From: a bacterium | GTDB taxonomy: Bacteria; Patescibacteriota; Patescibacteriia; 2-12-FULL-60-25 | Length of the DNA stretch: 64,000 nt | Direction of reading: 5' to 3' | NCBI GenBank assembly: GCA_021796435.1 | Contig: JAJYXM010000016.1 | Location: forward strand, 1,184,625-1,248,624 | Shown here: positions 40,205-48,766 of the stretch, one piece after another | How positions within the stretch are numbered: the stretch's first letter is position 1 | Layout: each line of letters begins with the position of its first letter | Notes under the pieces: model-generated | Databases searched by the model: none | What the model was told of the DNA's origin: nothing | The model's input: the letters and a program-made list of their open reading frames with translations, nothing else | Position numbers and translations under genes: made by a program

Positions 40205-42033
40205 CACGGCTGGGCTGGTTGAGCATCGAAGTATTCCGCCAGGAAAAATTTTGCAACACTAAGATTATCGTTAGCCAACGCTTCCGAGGAAATGGTCGAA
40301 CATTGTTGGCGGGTAAGCGGCAACACGCGTGACATTTTTTTCAAGAGCATATACTGTTTTTTCCCAAAAACCTCATCCGCCATCTTACCCAAAGCCTCAC
40401 CATCGCCCCGTGCGTGCTTCGCGCCAAAAAAACGGTCCATGGCCTCATTGGTCAAAGCACCCATCTCGGTCGGATCGTACTTCTCGCTTTTTCTGGAATA
40501 GAGCGTGGGTTTGGCCCCCGGAGACGCATCGGGTGCGATGAATCCCGTGCCGCCTCCAGGATCCCAGTTGCCGAACAATTTACTATCGCCTGCACTGTGG
40601 ACATCCGTATGTCCAGTAAGCGTCCAGATTTTGATCCGTCGGTCATCACCCACCAAACCAGAGAACAGATCTTTCATCTCGGACAGAGTCCTGCCATAAT
40701 CTATGGTGGCATCAACCAGGAGCACATCCTTACCGCCGTTCCGGATATCTTTGATCAGCCCGGGATATTCTTCGCGTATCAACTCCAATGCTTCCTCGCG
40801 ACCTAGCACACTCTTAAAACCTAACATTTTTCCACGTTTGCTCAAGTGTTTGGGATTCAAAAAATATATCGTAGGCTGTTGCTCCGCACCACTTTCCTGC
40901 CAGAATCGTTTAAGCATTCGACCGGCTGCGCGCCCTTCCGCATCAAACGCTACGGCTGCCGAAATATCTTCCGGGCGAGGCACTCTTTTTTCCTCCAGCA
41001 ATCTGGAATAAGAACCCCAAGCGTCTTCGGCAACCTCGTAAAACCATGCAATCTGATTTCCACGAGCCCTTGCCCATTCATACCCCAAGTTTTCACCAAG
41101 CCATTGCTTCCCATATTCGTCCTGCGTCAACTTCAGACCAGCTTCAGCGTGTTCTGAGACATATTCTGAAACCGAAGGTAAAATTATTTTCCGGAAGACT
41201 TCCCTAGTGCCTTCAGCCGGATCGAGACCACCAACATCTTGTTCGTTCCGATATTTCCCCGGGTAGAGCAAGCGATCGGTCGCCGCAATTGCGGCCATTA
41301 AACCTGCATTAAGAATCATTTCTTGAACGTGCTCACTCGGTTTATGGTAGTCATTCTTCTGGATGAACTCCCGGGCTTCCTGGTCAGCCATGGCATCCTC
41401 ATACAGCTGAGCGTATTCAGTCAGGACATTTTTGGATTCTTTTGACGTGACTTCTTCCAAGTAAGCGTCGAAGCTCCGCTCCAGAGCATCCATCACTGCC
41501 GGGTATTGTTCCGCGCCACATTTGTTCCGGAAAGACCTGTCAAAAGAACGTTTGCGGATCAATGCGTTAAACGCCACTTGGACACACGATAGCGGTCTCT
41601 CCGAGATTGCCCAGGAACAGTTATCATGCCACAAACCATCAGTAGCGTAATTAATATCAAAATCCTCTAGCAGACTGGGATAAAGGTCGAGAAGCTTCAG
41701 GAATTTATCTGAAGACAAAACCCTTAACATGCGTTCGAAACCTGTTCGGATAGTGTCTTCGCCGATCTCCCGTCTCCAGTCTTCTCTATGGAGCTTAATG
41801 CTGAAGTCGATATTGACCAGTTTAAACACAAACATCTCGCCTTTCTCGCCAAATTTCTCTCGGTACATCGACAATAGCGCATCAAATTTTAGCTTGAGTT
41901 CTGAAGATTCTGCCTCGATGTTCAGATCAAAGCTACGTCGAGCATTCAAGTATTTTAATCTGGCCTCCCCGTTGCGTTCCTCGACGGTTTTCTCAGTGAC
42001 GGTTGGACCTGCCTTGAAAGGGTTTTCGTTCAT
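40204..42033 (-). CDS. Large protein with C-terminal phosphoribosyltransferase-like domain
   Basis: 609 residues, no membrane segments. The first ~400 residues are helical and unassigned. Residues 437-450, VLLVDATIDYGRTL, match the PRPP-binding loop of phosphoribosyltransferases (VDD-x-x-x-T/S-G-x-T pattern, slightly altered), preceded by a strand KPTIYFLNP-like region and followed by KIWTLTGH. A conserved-looking motif VLPLTRQQ near the C-terminus also occurs in the DUF4012 protein. The last six residues come from sequence homologous to hppA in another frame, so the original C-terminus may have been replaced. Bracketed by 151-bp direct repeats. Confidence 0.65.
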   Translation of the reverse strand: MNENPFKAGPTVTEKTVEERNGEARLKYLNARRSFDLNIEAESSELKLKFDALLSMYREKFGEKGEMFVFKLVNIDFSIKLHREDWRREIGEDTIRTGFERMLRVLSSDKFLKLLDLYPSLLEDFDINYATDGLWHDNCSWAISERPLSCVQVAFNALIRKRSFDRSFRNKCGAEQYPAVMDALERSFDAYLEEVTSKESKNVLTEYAQLYEDAMADQEAREFIQKNDYHKPSEHVQEMILNAGLMAAIAATDRLLYPGKYRNEQDVGGLDPAEGTREVFRKIILPSVSEYVSEHAEAGLKLTQDEYGKQWLGENLGYEWARARGNQIAWFYEVAEDAWGSYSRLLEEKRVPRPEDISAAVAFDAEGRAAGRMLKRFWQESGAEQQPTIYFLNPKHLSKRGKMLGFKSVLGREEALELIREEYPGLIKDIRNGGKDVLLVDATIDYGRTLSEMKDLFSGLVGDDRRIKIWTLTGHTDVHSAGDSKLFGNWDPGGGTGFIAPDASPGAKPTLYSRKSEKYDPTEMGALTNEAMDRFFGAKHARGDGEALGKMADEVFGKKQYMLLKKMSRVLPLTRQQCSTISSEALANDNLSVAKFFLAEYFDAQPAQP

Positions 42034-42243
42034 ACCGAAACTAAGTATACATCAGTTTCTAGTATTCAATAGAGACGGGAACTACCCCGTCTCTAATGCT
42101 TTTTTACTTGATTCTGGATTCCAGCCGGAGCCTACCTTGTCAAACGACGAGGAAAAAAGAGATTCCCCGGTTAAACCGTGGAATGACAAAAGAGGGGCCG
42201 TGACATGATAAAAGGAGACGAGGGATGGCATTGAAGATTACAC

Positions 42244-42394
42244 AAAAACCCGCCGGGCGGCGGGCTTGTGCGATTTTTGTAGGGGCAGGCCTTGTGCCTG
42301 CCCGGGCACCCGCAAGGGGCGCCCCTACGATTTTCTAGATCATCAATGAGACCAAGAGCAACGCGACGATGTTCAGGATCTTGATCATGGGGTT
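42244..42394. repeat. 151-bp repeat at the true hppA 3' end
   Basis: Partner of 40054-40204, offset 2190 bp. Holds the hppA terminator and a GTAGGGGC palindrome (42279-42328). The gap 42034-42243 has a hairpin AGAGACGGG/CCCGTCTCT (42071-42094) and degenerate GTCAT-type repeats but no gene. Confidence 0.92.
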
Positions 42395-44326
42395 GATGGC
42401 CGGGCCGGCAGTGTCCTTGTACGGATCGCCGACGGTATCACCCGTGACAGCAGCCTGGTGAGCAAAGGATTTCTTGCCGCCGAAGTGACCTGATTCGATG
42501 TATTTCTTGGCGTTGTCCCAAGCGCCTCCGCCGGAAGTCATGGAGATGGCGACGAAGAGGCCGGTCACGATGGAGCCGACGAGCACGCCACCGAGTGCGA
42601 CCGGGCCGAGCAGCCAAGCCACCAGCATCGGGACGACGACTGGGAGCAAGGCGGGCACGATCATCTGGCGGATGGCAGCCTTGGTCACGATATCGACCGA
42701 AGCGCCGTAATCAGGCTTAGCAGTGCCTTCCATGATGCCTTTGATCTCGCGGAACTGACGGCGGACTTCCTCGACGACCGCGCCGGCAGTCTTACCGACG
42801 GCTTCCATGGCGAAAGCGCCGAAGAGGTACGGAAGCAAGCCGCCGATGAACAGACCAGCCAAGAGCTTCGGATCCTCCAGGGAGAAGACGAGTTTGGTGC
42901 CGCGGTCCGCGAATTCTTGGGTATAGGACGAGAACAACACTAGCGCAGCCAGACCGGCAGAAGCGATGGCATAACCTTTGGTGACTGCCTTGGTGGTGTT
43001 GCCGACCGCATCAAGAGGATCGGTGATGTCGCGCACGCTCTCCGGCAGTTCAGACATCTCGGCGATACCGCCGGCGTTATCCGTGATCGGGCCGTAAGCG
43101 TCGATGGCGACGATGATGCCGGCTAAAGACAACATGCTCATGGCGGCGATGGCGACACCGAAGAGTCCGCCCCAGTGGAACGCGAGCAACATGGAGGCCA
43201 CGATGGCGAGTACCGGGAAAGCCGTGGACTTCATGCTCATGGCCAATCCGGCGATGACGTTGGTGCCGTGTCCGGTCTCCGAAGCCTTGGCGATATTCTG
43301 GACAGGCTTATGTTTGGTCGAAGTGTAGTATTCGGTGATCCAGACCATGAAGCCGGTCAAAGCCAGACCGACCAAGGATGCCTTGTAGACGGTACCTGGT
43401 TCGATGACGCCGCCGACCGGGAAGAATTTGTAGGCGACATAATAGAACGCGACGGCGGCGATGATGCCGGTGGCGATCAAGCCTTTGTACAGAGCGCCCA
43501 TGATGTTCGTACCGCTCAAACGGATGAAGAAGGTCCCGACGATGGAAGCCAAGATGGCGACGCCGCCGATGATGAGCGGATACATGAGGATCGATTCGTT
43601 CTTCGGGAAAAGCAGACCGCCGAGCAACATCGCGGCGACAGCCGTGACGGCATAGGTCTCGAACAAGTCAGCGGCCATGCCGGCGCAGTCTCCGACGTTA
43701 TCACCGACGTTATCGGCTATGACGGCCGGGTTGCGCGGATCGTCTTCCGGGATTCCGGCTTCGACTTTACCGACCAAGTCGGCACCGACGTCCGCGGCTT
43801 TGGTGAAGATACCGCCACCCAAACGGGCAAAGACGGAAATCAACGAACCTCCGAAGCCTAAGCCGACAAGCGCTTTGACGTCATGCGTGAAGTAATAGAA
43901 AGCTGCGACACCAAGCAGACCGAGCGAAACGACGAACAGGCCGGTGACGGTTCCGCCTTTGACGGCGACTTCCAAGGCCTGCTTCATCCCCTTCTTGGCG
44001 GCTTCGGTAGTGCGGACGTTCGAGCGGACAGAGACGAACATGCCGATGTATCCGGCTAAAGCCGAAAGACATGCGCCGACCAAGAATCCGAGCGCCGTGT
44101 TGCGGCCCAAGAGCCACCACAGGACCAGGAAGATGACCACGCCGATGTAGCCGATGGTCTTATATTGCCGATTCAAGTAGGCCATGGCGCCTTCTTGGAT
44201 GGCTTTAGAGATCTCCACCATTTTCCCCTCTCCTGTGGGTTGGCGCAGGATCCAGCGAACGAGATACGCGCCCCAGAGCAGGCCGATACCGGCGGCTACC
44301 AGGGCAAAATATAAAGCATTCTGCAT
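42335..44326 (-). CDS. hppA: Membrane-bound proton-translocating pyrophosphatase, K+-independent type
   Basis: 663 residues with about 15-16 transmembrane helices. Substrate motifs [21 protein letters not shown] and [12 protein letters not shown] hold pyrophosphate and magnesium (first quoted in part). The diagnostic [13 protein letters not shown] has Lys where K+-dependent enzymes have Ala, so it should be potassium-independent and pump protons. It conserves energy from pyrophosphate, useful in a fermentative cell. The start at MQNALYF follows a -10 box CATAAT by 12 nt. Its 3' end and terminator are duplicated at 40.1 kb. Confidence 0.97.
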   Translation of the reverse strand: MQNALYFALVAAGIGLLWGAYLVRWILRQPTGEGKMVEISKAIQEGAMAYLNRQYKTIGYIGVVIFLVLWWLLGRNTALGFLVGACLSALAGYIGMFVSVRSNVRTTEAAKKGMKQALEVAVKGGTVTGLFVVSLGLLGVAAFYYFTHDVKALVGLGFGGSLISVFARLGGGIFTKAADVGADLVGKVEAGIPEDDPRNPAVIADNVGDNVGDCAGMAADLFETYAVTAVAAMLLGGLLFPKNESILMYPLIIGGVAILASIVGTFFIRLSGTNIMGALYKGLIATGIIAAVAFYYVAYKFFPVGGVIEPGTVYKASLVGLALTGFMVWITEYYTSTKHKPVQNIAKASETGHGTNVIAGLAMSMKSTAFPVLAIVASMLLAFHWGGLFGVAIAAMSMLSLAGIIVAIDAYGPITDNAGGIAEMSELPESVRDITDPLDAVGNTTKAVTKGYAIASAGLAALVLFSSYTQEFADRGTKLVFSLEDPKLLAGLFIGGLLPYLFGAFAMEAVGKTAGAVVEEVRRQFREIKGIMEGTAKPDYGASVDIVTKAAIRQMIVPALLPVVVPMLVAWLLGPVALGGVLVGSIVTGLFVAISMTSGGGAWDNAKKYIESGHFGGKKSFAHQAAVTGDTVGDPYKDTAGPAINPMIKILNIVALLLVSLMI

Positions 44327-44338
44327 ATGAATGTCGTT

Positions 44339-44368
44339 ATTATGCGCAAAAAAGCACGAAAACGTCAA
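44339..44368 (-). promoter_or_regulatory. Promoter of hppA
   Basis: Minus strand TTGACG, 18-nt spacer, CATAAT, 12 nt before the ATG. Confidence 0.55.
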
Positions 44369-44418
44369 TATTCAAAGGCGGCCTCGATGGGCCGCCTTAG
44401 ATCAATCAAAAGTGGATC

Positions 44419-44604
44419 CTATTCCAATTCTTTGGCCTTTTCTGCAATTTCAGCCCGCTTTTCCGGCTTTTGCAGCTCTTTCAGGTCTTCGTGATGCATG
44501 CTGACCTTATGCTTGATGCAGGCGTCGACGGCCTCATCTACATGACGCCCCTTCATGACGGCGTTGCAGTCGTATCCGAAATCGCGGCAGGCAATAACTT
44601 TCAT
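44419..44604 (-). CDS. DUF1059 small protein
   Basis: 61 residues. MKVIACRDFGYDCNAVMKG with two Cys, then EAVDACIKHKVSMHHED, the full DUF1059 pattern of conserved Cys and His. A possible small metal-binding protein; no function established. It overlaps nothing and is divergent from the RNase HII gene, 99 bp away. Confidence 0.85.
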   Translation of the reverse strand: MKVIACRDFGYDCNAVMKGRHVDEAVDACIKHKVSMHHEDLKELQKPEKRAEIAEKAKELE

Positions 44605-44703
44605 ATGCAGGAATTGTGCCAGAATTCAAGGGTTTTGGCAAGGGAAGGCAGCAAACGAGGCATTTTTCTGTACGCGGCACGCGGTACGCGGTACGCTTTC
44701 TGC

Positions 44704-45339
44704 ATGCGATTATCTGTCGGTATCGACGAAGCAGGGCGCGGTTGCGTGATCGGACCGCTCGTGGTGGTATGCGTCGCTGCAGATGAAGCTGACAGGAAAT
44801 GGTTTTGGGCGCACAACGTGAGGGATTCCAAGATCGTACCCGGTCCGCAACGCGATAAGCTGGCGGAGATGATTAAGGAGCGGTGCTGGTTCCAACTGAA
44901 GATATTTCATCCCACGGCGATCGACGAAGCGGTGCGTGACCGATCGCGGACACTCAACGGATTGGAGTTGGAGGCCATGGCGGAATTGTTGGATGACTTC
45001 TTGGACGAATTCCCTGAACGCGAGGCCGTCGCGCTCGTCGATGCACCAAGCATCAGCGCGCAACATTATCTGGAGAAACTTTACGACCGCAGCCAGTGGT
45101 CAGACATGAAAAGACTGAAGGCCAAACACGAGGCGGACAGGAAAGACAGGACCGTGGCGGCGGCTTCAATCTTGGCGAAAGCTGAACGGGAAAGGTTGAT
45201 CGCGAAACTCAAGAAAGAACTTGGAGTGGATTTCGGCTGCGGATATTCACACGATGAAGTCACGCGGGAGCATCTGAAGACGTGTGAACGCGAAGCTGAC
45301 TACGTGAGATGGAGTTGGAAAACTACAAGCGTGCAGTAA
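44704..45339 (+). CDS. rnhB: Ribonuclease HII, archaeal-type
   Basis: 211 residues. Active-site motif GIDEAGRGCVIGPLVV at the start, DSK at about 42-44, and ADRKDRTVAAASILAKAERE carrying the later catalytic Asp. It removes RNA primers and single ribonucleotides from DNA. The reading GIDEAGRG-x-VIGPLV and the HEAD/HKAD-like KHEADRKD are characteristic of archaeal and eukaryotic enzymes, not of typical bacterial RnhB (GVDEVGRG-x-LAGPVV). The ATG at 44704 is chosen because the upstream frame runs through a GCGGTACGC tandem repeat. Confidence 0.9.
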   Translation: MRLSVGIDEAGRGCVIGPLVVVCVAADEADRKWFWAHNVRDSKIVPGPQRDKLAEMIKERCWFQLKIFHPTAIDEAVRDRSRTLNGLELEAMAELLDDFLDEFPEREAVALVDAPSISAQHYLEKLYDRSQWSDMKRLKAKHEADRKDRTVAAASILAKAERERLIAKLKKELGVDFGCGYSHDEVTREHLKTCEREADYVRWSWKTTSVQ

Positions 45340-45359
45340 AATAAATTCGTCCAGTTTTT

Positions 45360-45437
45360 GTCATCCCCGAGGAGGCCGAGTGCCGACGTCGGGGATCCAG
45401 TTTTTCGGACCTGGATTCCCGCCTGCGCGGGAATGAC
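45360..45437. repeat. Bipartite GTCAT...ATGAC palindromic element, copy D
   Basis: The same composite as 23039-23116 in the opposite orientation: a CCCCGAGGAGG arm, the linker GGATCCAG, then CCTGGATTCCCGC-type hairpin ending GGGAATGAC. Confidence 0.75.
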
Positions 45438-45451
45438 AATCGCAATAAGAA

Positions 45452-45489
45452 GCGCTCCGCCCTCGGAGAGTTAGAGGAGAGCGGAGCGC
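45452..45489 (-). terminator. Terminator of the 288-residue orphan gene
   Basis: GCGCTCCGC/GCGGAGCGC, 9-bp perfect stem with a 20-nt loop, 17 bp past the stop on the minus strand. Confidence 0.65.
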
Positions 45490-45505
45490 GGAGGGGATCT
45501 TGTGG

Positions 45506-46372
45506 CTACTGGAGGTACTCGACGATCGGGTGATCCTGGCGCGTGAAGTCGCTCACGCTGAAGGTGATCTCCTTGTCGTCGAAGCCGTAGTCCACCAGCA
45601 TGTCGGTGCCGAGCATGTAGCCGAGCTGGATATTGTGCATGGGGAACGGCTTGCCCCACTGCGGCGAGACGTTGCGGTTCACCGGGTTGAACGTCAGCAC
45701 GCGGCCGATCTTGTCGGTGAAGTTCACGAGGAGCTTGACGTCAGCGCCGACGATCCGCGGGCGGGAGATGGAGACGACGTTCTTGTCGCTCCAGAAGCTC
45801 TCCCAGATCCGGGTGTCGCCGAGGCGGCCCTGGTTCTGCTGGAACTCCTCGAAGGTGAGGCTGCCGACCAGAACATCGTGCGCGACGCGCCGCACCGCGA
45901 AGAAGCGGTCGAGGCCAGGGACGAAGCGGACGTGCGTGATGCCGTCCTGCGGGTCCTTGTTCAGCTTCATCAGCTCTCCCTGCCTGGTCAGCAGGAATTG
46001 GCTCGACTGCCAGCCGAAGCCGACGAAGTACAGGTCCTGGGCGATCCGGCCGTTCTTGTCCGGAATCTCGAGGAAATACTGGAGCGCACCGATGATCGCC
46101 GGCCCGTACTTGTCGTCCGTCGTGCCGAAGGCGATCGAACCGTCCTTGATCTTGACGACCGACAACAGGTCGACGCCCTTGCTCGGCGGCCGCATGATCT
46201 GGCCTTTGGTATCGATATCGAAGCCGCGCGTGGTGTAGATGTCCACCTTCCCGTCGCGGAACGACACCTTCGCGATCTGGTCGGCCGTGATGCCTTCCGT
46301 GCGGATGAAGCGTCCGATATCCGTGATGGCGAGCGTGTTGATGGTGATTCCGTCTTGGCTTGAGATCTGCAT
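45506..46372 (-). CDS. Hypothetical protein, 288 residues
   Basis: No family recognised. Beta-rich by appearance, with repeated short strands (KVDIYTTRGFDIDTKG, VKIKDGSIAFGTTDD) that could form a propeller-like or sandwich fold. No signal peptide. The ATG at 46372 is taken as start; a GTG five codons earlier is possible but has no ribosome site. The gene stands alone with its own terminator. Confidence 0.55.
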   Translation of the reverse strand: MQISSQDGITINTLAITDIGRFIRTEGITADQIAKVSFRDGKVDIYTTRGFDIDTKGQIMRPPSKGVDLLSVVKIKDGSIAFGTTDDKYGPAIIGALQYFLEIPDKNGRIAQDLYFVGFGWQSSQFLLTRQGELMKLNKDPQDGITHVRFVPGLDRFFAVRRVAHDVLVGSLTFEEFQQNQGRLGDTRIWESFWSDKNVVSISRPRIVGADVKLLVNFTDKIGRVLTFNPVNRNVSPQWGKPFPMHNIQLGYMLGTDMLVDYGFDDKEITFSVSDFTRQDHPIVEYLQ

Positions 46373-46486
46373 TATCCTGTACCCCACTGGACTGTTTGTG
46401 CCCTTAAGCTATATAGCCCGAAAAGTGCAAGAGCCCAGATGATAAATCATGGCTCCAGATCGGTCAAGGGTCAGCGTAAAAAGAAG

Positions 46487-46516
46487 CAGCGCTCCGACAA
46501 GTTCGTCGAGGCGCTG
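46487..46516 (-). terminator. Terminator of the 125-residue orphan gene
   Basis: CAGCGC/GCGCTG outer stem with inner TCCGAC/GTCGAG pairs, directly after the stop, followed by TTCTTTTT on the minus strand. Confidence 0.7.
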
Positions 46517-46519
46517 TAG

Positions 46520-46897
46520 TCATGGCTTGGGGACCCCGGGGGGTTTGGGCAGGATGATCTCCGGAATGGTCGCGACAGGCTCCCTGTATAACGGATCTGT
46601 TTCTGGCGGCAGTGAAGGCAATCTCGTAGGTGGTATGGACAACGTACCCACGACTTCAACGAGCTCGATCACTTCGCTGATGAAGGCAGCGGTCCCGACT
46701 TCCAGTTTGAGACGTTGACCCGCCACTATTTCATCAATAGGAATCAATCCGCCTTCGAGAGAAGCTGCGACTCCGCCCAGGAGACGACAGCCTACGAGGT
46801 TAGTCGCCATTTTGGCGTGTCCCCTATCCAGGACATCAGAACAATAGCCGTTGGCTATCGAAAAAATCAAGGTGCGTGTGTGGTAGAAGAATGCCAT
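46520..46897 (-). CDS. Hypothetical protein, 125 residues
   Basis: No family recognised. A possible amphipathic N-terminus, a central segment with GLIPIDEIVAGQRLKLEVG and a proline-rich C-terminal third (PPTRLPSLPPETDP, ILPKPPGVPKP) that is probably disordered. GGAGGT 5 nt before the ATG supports the start. Single gene with its own terminator. Confidence 0.55.
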   Translation of the reverse strand: MAFFYHTRTLIFSIANGYCSDVLDRGHAKMATNLVGCRLLGGVAASLEGGLIPIDEIVAGQRLKLEVGTAAFISEVIELVEVVGTLSIPPTRLPSLPPETDPLYREPVATIPEIILPKPPGVPKP

Positions 46898-47019
46898 CGG
46901 CTACCTCCGGTTACATCTAAATCAATGGGAGCGGATATTGCAAGCACAGAAGACATTGACGCCGAAGCAGGAAACAAGTAATTTCGGATATCGACACATA
47001 CAGCTAGAAGGATCGTGTC

Positions 47020-47613
47020 ATGTCCAATGTCCTTTCCGTCCTTTCCAGCCTCTGCATCCTGGCTGTGTACCTGACGTACTACATTCAGGTGCGGAAAGGG
47101 ACTTCAGTCCCTAATCCTGCGACCTGGCTCATTTGGACCGTGGTGATCCTGATGAACTCGGTGACATATTTCTCGTTCATGCACGGCGACTGGCTCAAGA
47201 GCCTGTATACGGCCGTAGCGGCCGTGTGCGTCGCCTCCCTGTTCATCTTCTCTGTGGTGAAGGGGAAGTTCGGACGCATCGGCTGGACCGAATGGGCAGC
47301 ACTCGCGTTATGCATCTTTGTTGGCGTCCTCTGGAAGACGACGGGCAATGCGATCGTGGCCAACTTGGCGTTGCAGACCGTCCTGTTCATCTCGTTCTTG
47401 CCTACAGCCATCGGCTTGCTGAAGAAAGAGTTGCGTGAAGGCCCTATGCCTTGGAGCCTGGCGACTTTCGCCTATGTACTGACGGTCATTTCCTTGCTCC
47501 TCGACTGGCGTCCGGGCAACGCATCCTCACTCGCGTATCCGATCGTGAATGGAGTCATGGGGAACGGCCTCATCGCTGCCATCGCATGGCGACAGAAACT
47601 GGCATCACGTTAA
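47020..47613 (+). CDS. Polytopic membrane protein of unknown function
   Basis: 197 residues, about six transmembrane helices starting at the N-terminus. The stretches VPNPATWLIWTVV and GNAIVANLALQTVLFISFLP, each with a Pro-containing loop and repeated at half-length, suggest an internal duplication of three helices such as in SWEET/PQ-loop transporters, but the diagnostic PQ is not clear. AAGGA precedes the ATG. It stands alone upstream of the tRNA-Ile(TAT) locus. Confidence 0.65.
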   Translation: MSNVLSVLSSLCILAVYLTYYIQVRKGTSVPNPATWLIWTVVILMNSVTYFSFMHGDWLKSLYTAVAAVCVASLFIFSVVKGKFGRIGWTEWAALALCIFVGVLWKTTGNAIVANLALQTVLFISFLPTAIGLLKKELREGPMPWSLATFAYVLTVISLLLDWRPGNASSLAYPIVNGVMGNGLIAAIAWRQKLASR

Positions 47614-47710
47614 CCAACGAGACCGAGCCTTGCTCCGGCAGAACAGTCGGGGCTTTCTTTTTTCCAGTCTTGAACATTTCGTGAAGATTGCGTAATATCG
47701 CTCCGCATAG

Positions 47711-47753
47711 GCGCGCGTAGCTCCTGCTTGCGCCTTCGGCTACGGCAGGCAGG
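47711..47753 (+). repeat. Broken 5' copy of tRNA-Ile(TAT) with palindromic insert
   Basis: GCGCGCGTAGCT, the first 12 nt of the tRNA, followed by an imperfect 31-bp palindrome (47723-47753, arms CCTGC/GCAGG), after which degraded tRNA similarity resumes (ATAGTCAGGACATCTG). The insertion point in the D-arm matches those at tRNA-Gly and tRNA-Phe. Confidence 0.75.
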
Positions 47754-47813
47754 CCATAGTCAGGACATCTGCTCATTAAAGTTTGTGGTCAGCGCTTAGA
47801 GAAACACCATCAA

Positions 47814-47889
47814 GCGCGCGTAGCTCAATGGTTAGAGCATCTGTCTTATACACAGAGGGTTGAAGGTTCGAGTCCTTCCGCGCGCACCA
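47814..47889 (+). tRNA. tRNA-Ile(TAT)
   Basis: 76 nt with encoded CCA. Acceptor stem GCGCGCG, anticodon stem TCTGT/ACAGA, seven-base loop CTTATAC (anticodon TAT, reading AUA), T-arm GAAGG-TTCGAGT-CCTTC. A Val reading (TAC) would break the seven-base loop. Most bacteria read AUA with a lysidine-modified CAU tRNA; an encoded UAU tRNA is uncommon. Confidence 0.88.
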
Positions 47890-47922
47890 TCGCGTTTGAC
47901 GCGAATACCAGGAAAACGAAAG

Positions 47923-47944
47923 GCGACGTTGTACGTCGCTTTTT
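47923..47944 (+). terminator. Terminator of tRNA-Ile(TAT)
   Basis: GCGACGT/ACGTCGC, 3-nt loop, then TTTTT. The trailer before it (47890-47911) is shared with the tRNA-Gly locus. Confidence 0.8.
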
Positions 47945-47965
47945 GCATAGGGAAAGAAGAAAATA

Positions 47966-47974
47966 TGCTATACT
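47966..47974 (+). promoter_or_regulatory. Extended -10 promoter of the VKOR-like/pilin unit
   Basis: TGCTATACT, an extended -10 element, 15 nt before the ATG; no good -35 box, as allowed for this class. Confidence 0.55.
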
Positions 47975-47989
47975 GTCTTTGATTCTTTT

Positions 47990-48232
47990 ATGACCAGCAA
48001 ATCGAGTCTCCAAATCCTAGTCGCTCTGGGATATCTAGGCATGGCTTTCTCGGGTTATCTCTCTTACGGCGAGTTATATGGAAATTCCGCAGCATCGTGT
48101 TCGCTCCAAGGCGGCAGCTGCAACATCATGGGTTACCCGGCCTGCATCTACGGTTTCTTCATGTTCGCGGCGGTGACCATCATCGCTTGCATGGGTCATC
48201 GTTCACTAGATAAGAAAAGCACGAAAAAATAA
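47990..48232 (+). CDS. Small VKOR-like membrane protein
   Basis: 80 residues with two transmembrane helices. Cys37, Cys44 and Cys52 lie in CSLQGGSCNIMGYPACIYGFF, resembling the region around the active site of vitamin-K-epoxide-reductase family proteins (GSC...P-x-x-G/YGF). It is much shorter than full VKOR (about 140 or more residues with CxxC), so it is either a minimal or partial member. It lies 9 bp upstream of a pilin gene that encodes a Cys pair, which suggests a role in disulfide formation outside the membrane; this is inference. Confidence 0.65.
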   Translation: MTSKSSLQILVALGYLGMAFSGYLSYGELYGNSAASCSLQGGSCNIMGYPACIYGFFMFAAVTIIACMGHRSLDKKSTKK

Positions 48233-48241
48233 AGACCATCT

Positions 48242-48694
48242 ATGAAACTAAGCACATTGAAGACGGCTAGGGGCTTCACACTCATCGAAGTCCTGTTGGT
48301 CATCGCCATCATCGCAGTCCTAGCGGCCATCGTGCTCATCGCCATCAATCCGCCGCGCAGCATCGCCCAAGCCAATAACGCTCGCCGTTGGAGCAACGTG
48401 AACGCGATAATCAACGCCGTCCATCAATACGCGATCGACAACAACGGCATACTCCCTGCGACCATCAGTACGGCATCGACGGAGATCTGCAAGACGGATG
48501 CGGGTAGCTGCGCCGGTCTGATCGATTTGGGCGTCCTGACGTTCGAGGAACGCTACATTTTGAAACTTCCGACGGATCCGACGAGCGCTTCAGCCAACGG
48601 CACCGGTTACTACATATTCAGGGATGCCTATAATCGCATCACGGTCGAAGCGCCTTTCGCCCAACTTGGAGAAACGATCGAAGTGAGCCGGTAA
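48242..48694 (+). CDS. Type IV pilin-like protein
   Basis: 150 residues. A short basic leader ends at Gly11, then FTLIEVLLVIAIIAVLAAIV, the classic type III signal with Glu5 of the mature protein. The globular part contains Cys83 and Cys90, a pair 7 residues apart that could form a disulfide. Major or minor pilin cannot be told. It follows the VKOR-like gene by 9 bp and ends in a clear terminator. Confidence 0.92.
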   Translation: MKLSTLKTARGFTLIEVLLVIAIIAVLAAIVLIAINPPRSIAQANNARRWSNVNAIINAVHQYAIDNNGILPATISTASTEICKTDAGSCAGLIDLGVLTFEERYILKLPTDPTSASANGTGYYIFRDAYNRITVEAPFAQLGETIEVSR

Positions 48695-48713
48695 GACAAA
48701 AAACGAAACGACA

Positions 48714-48733
48714 AACCCCGCACAAGCGGGGTT
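48714..48733 (+). terminator. Terminator of the VKOR-like/pilin unit
   Basis: AACCCCGC/GCGGGGTT with an ACAA loop and a T-rich tail; it may also serve the convergent surface-protein gene. Confidence 0.8.
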
Positions 48734-48766
48734 TTGGTTTGCATCGAGGATGTCGGCTTGCGATCG

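Noticed and set aside
47814-47889. tRNA-Val(TAC)
   Set aside because: A TAC anticodon would need an eight-base loop or loss of T33; the seven-base loop with intact stem gives TAT.
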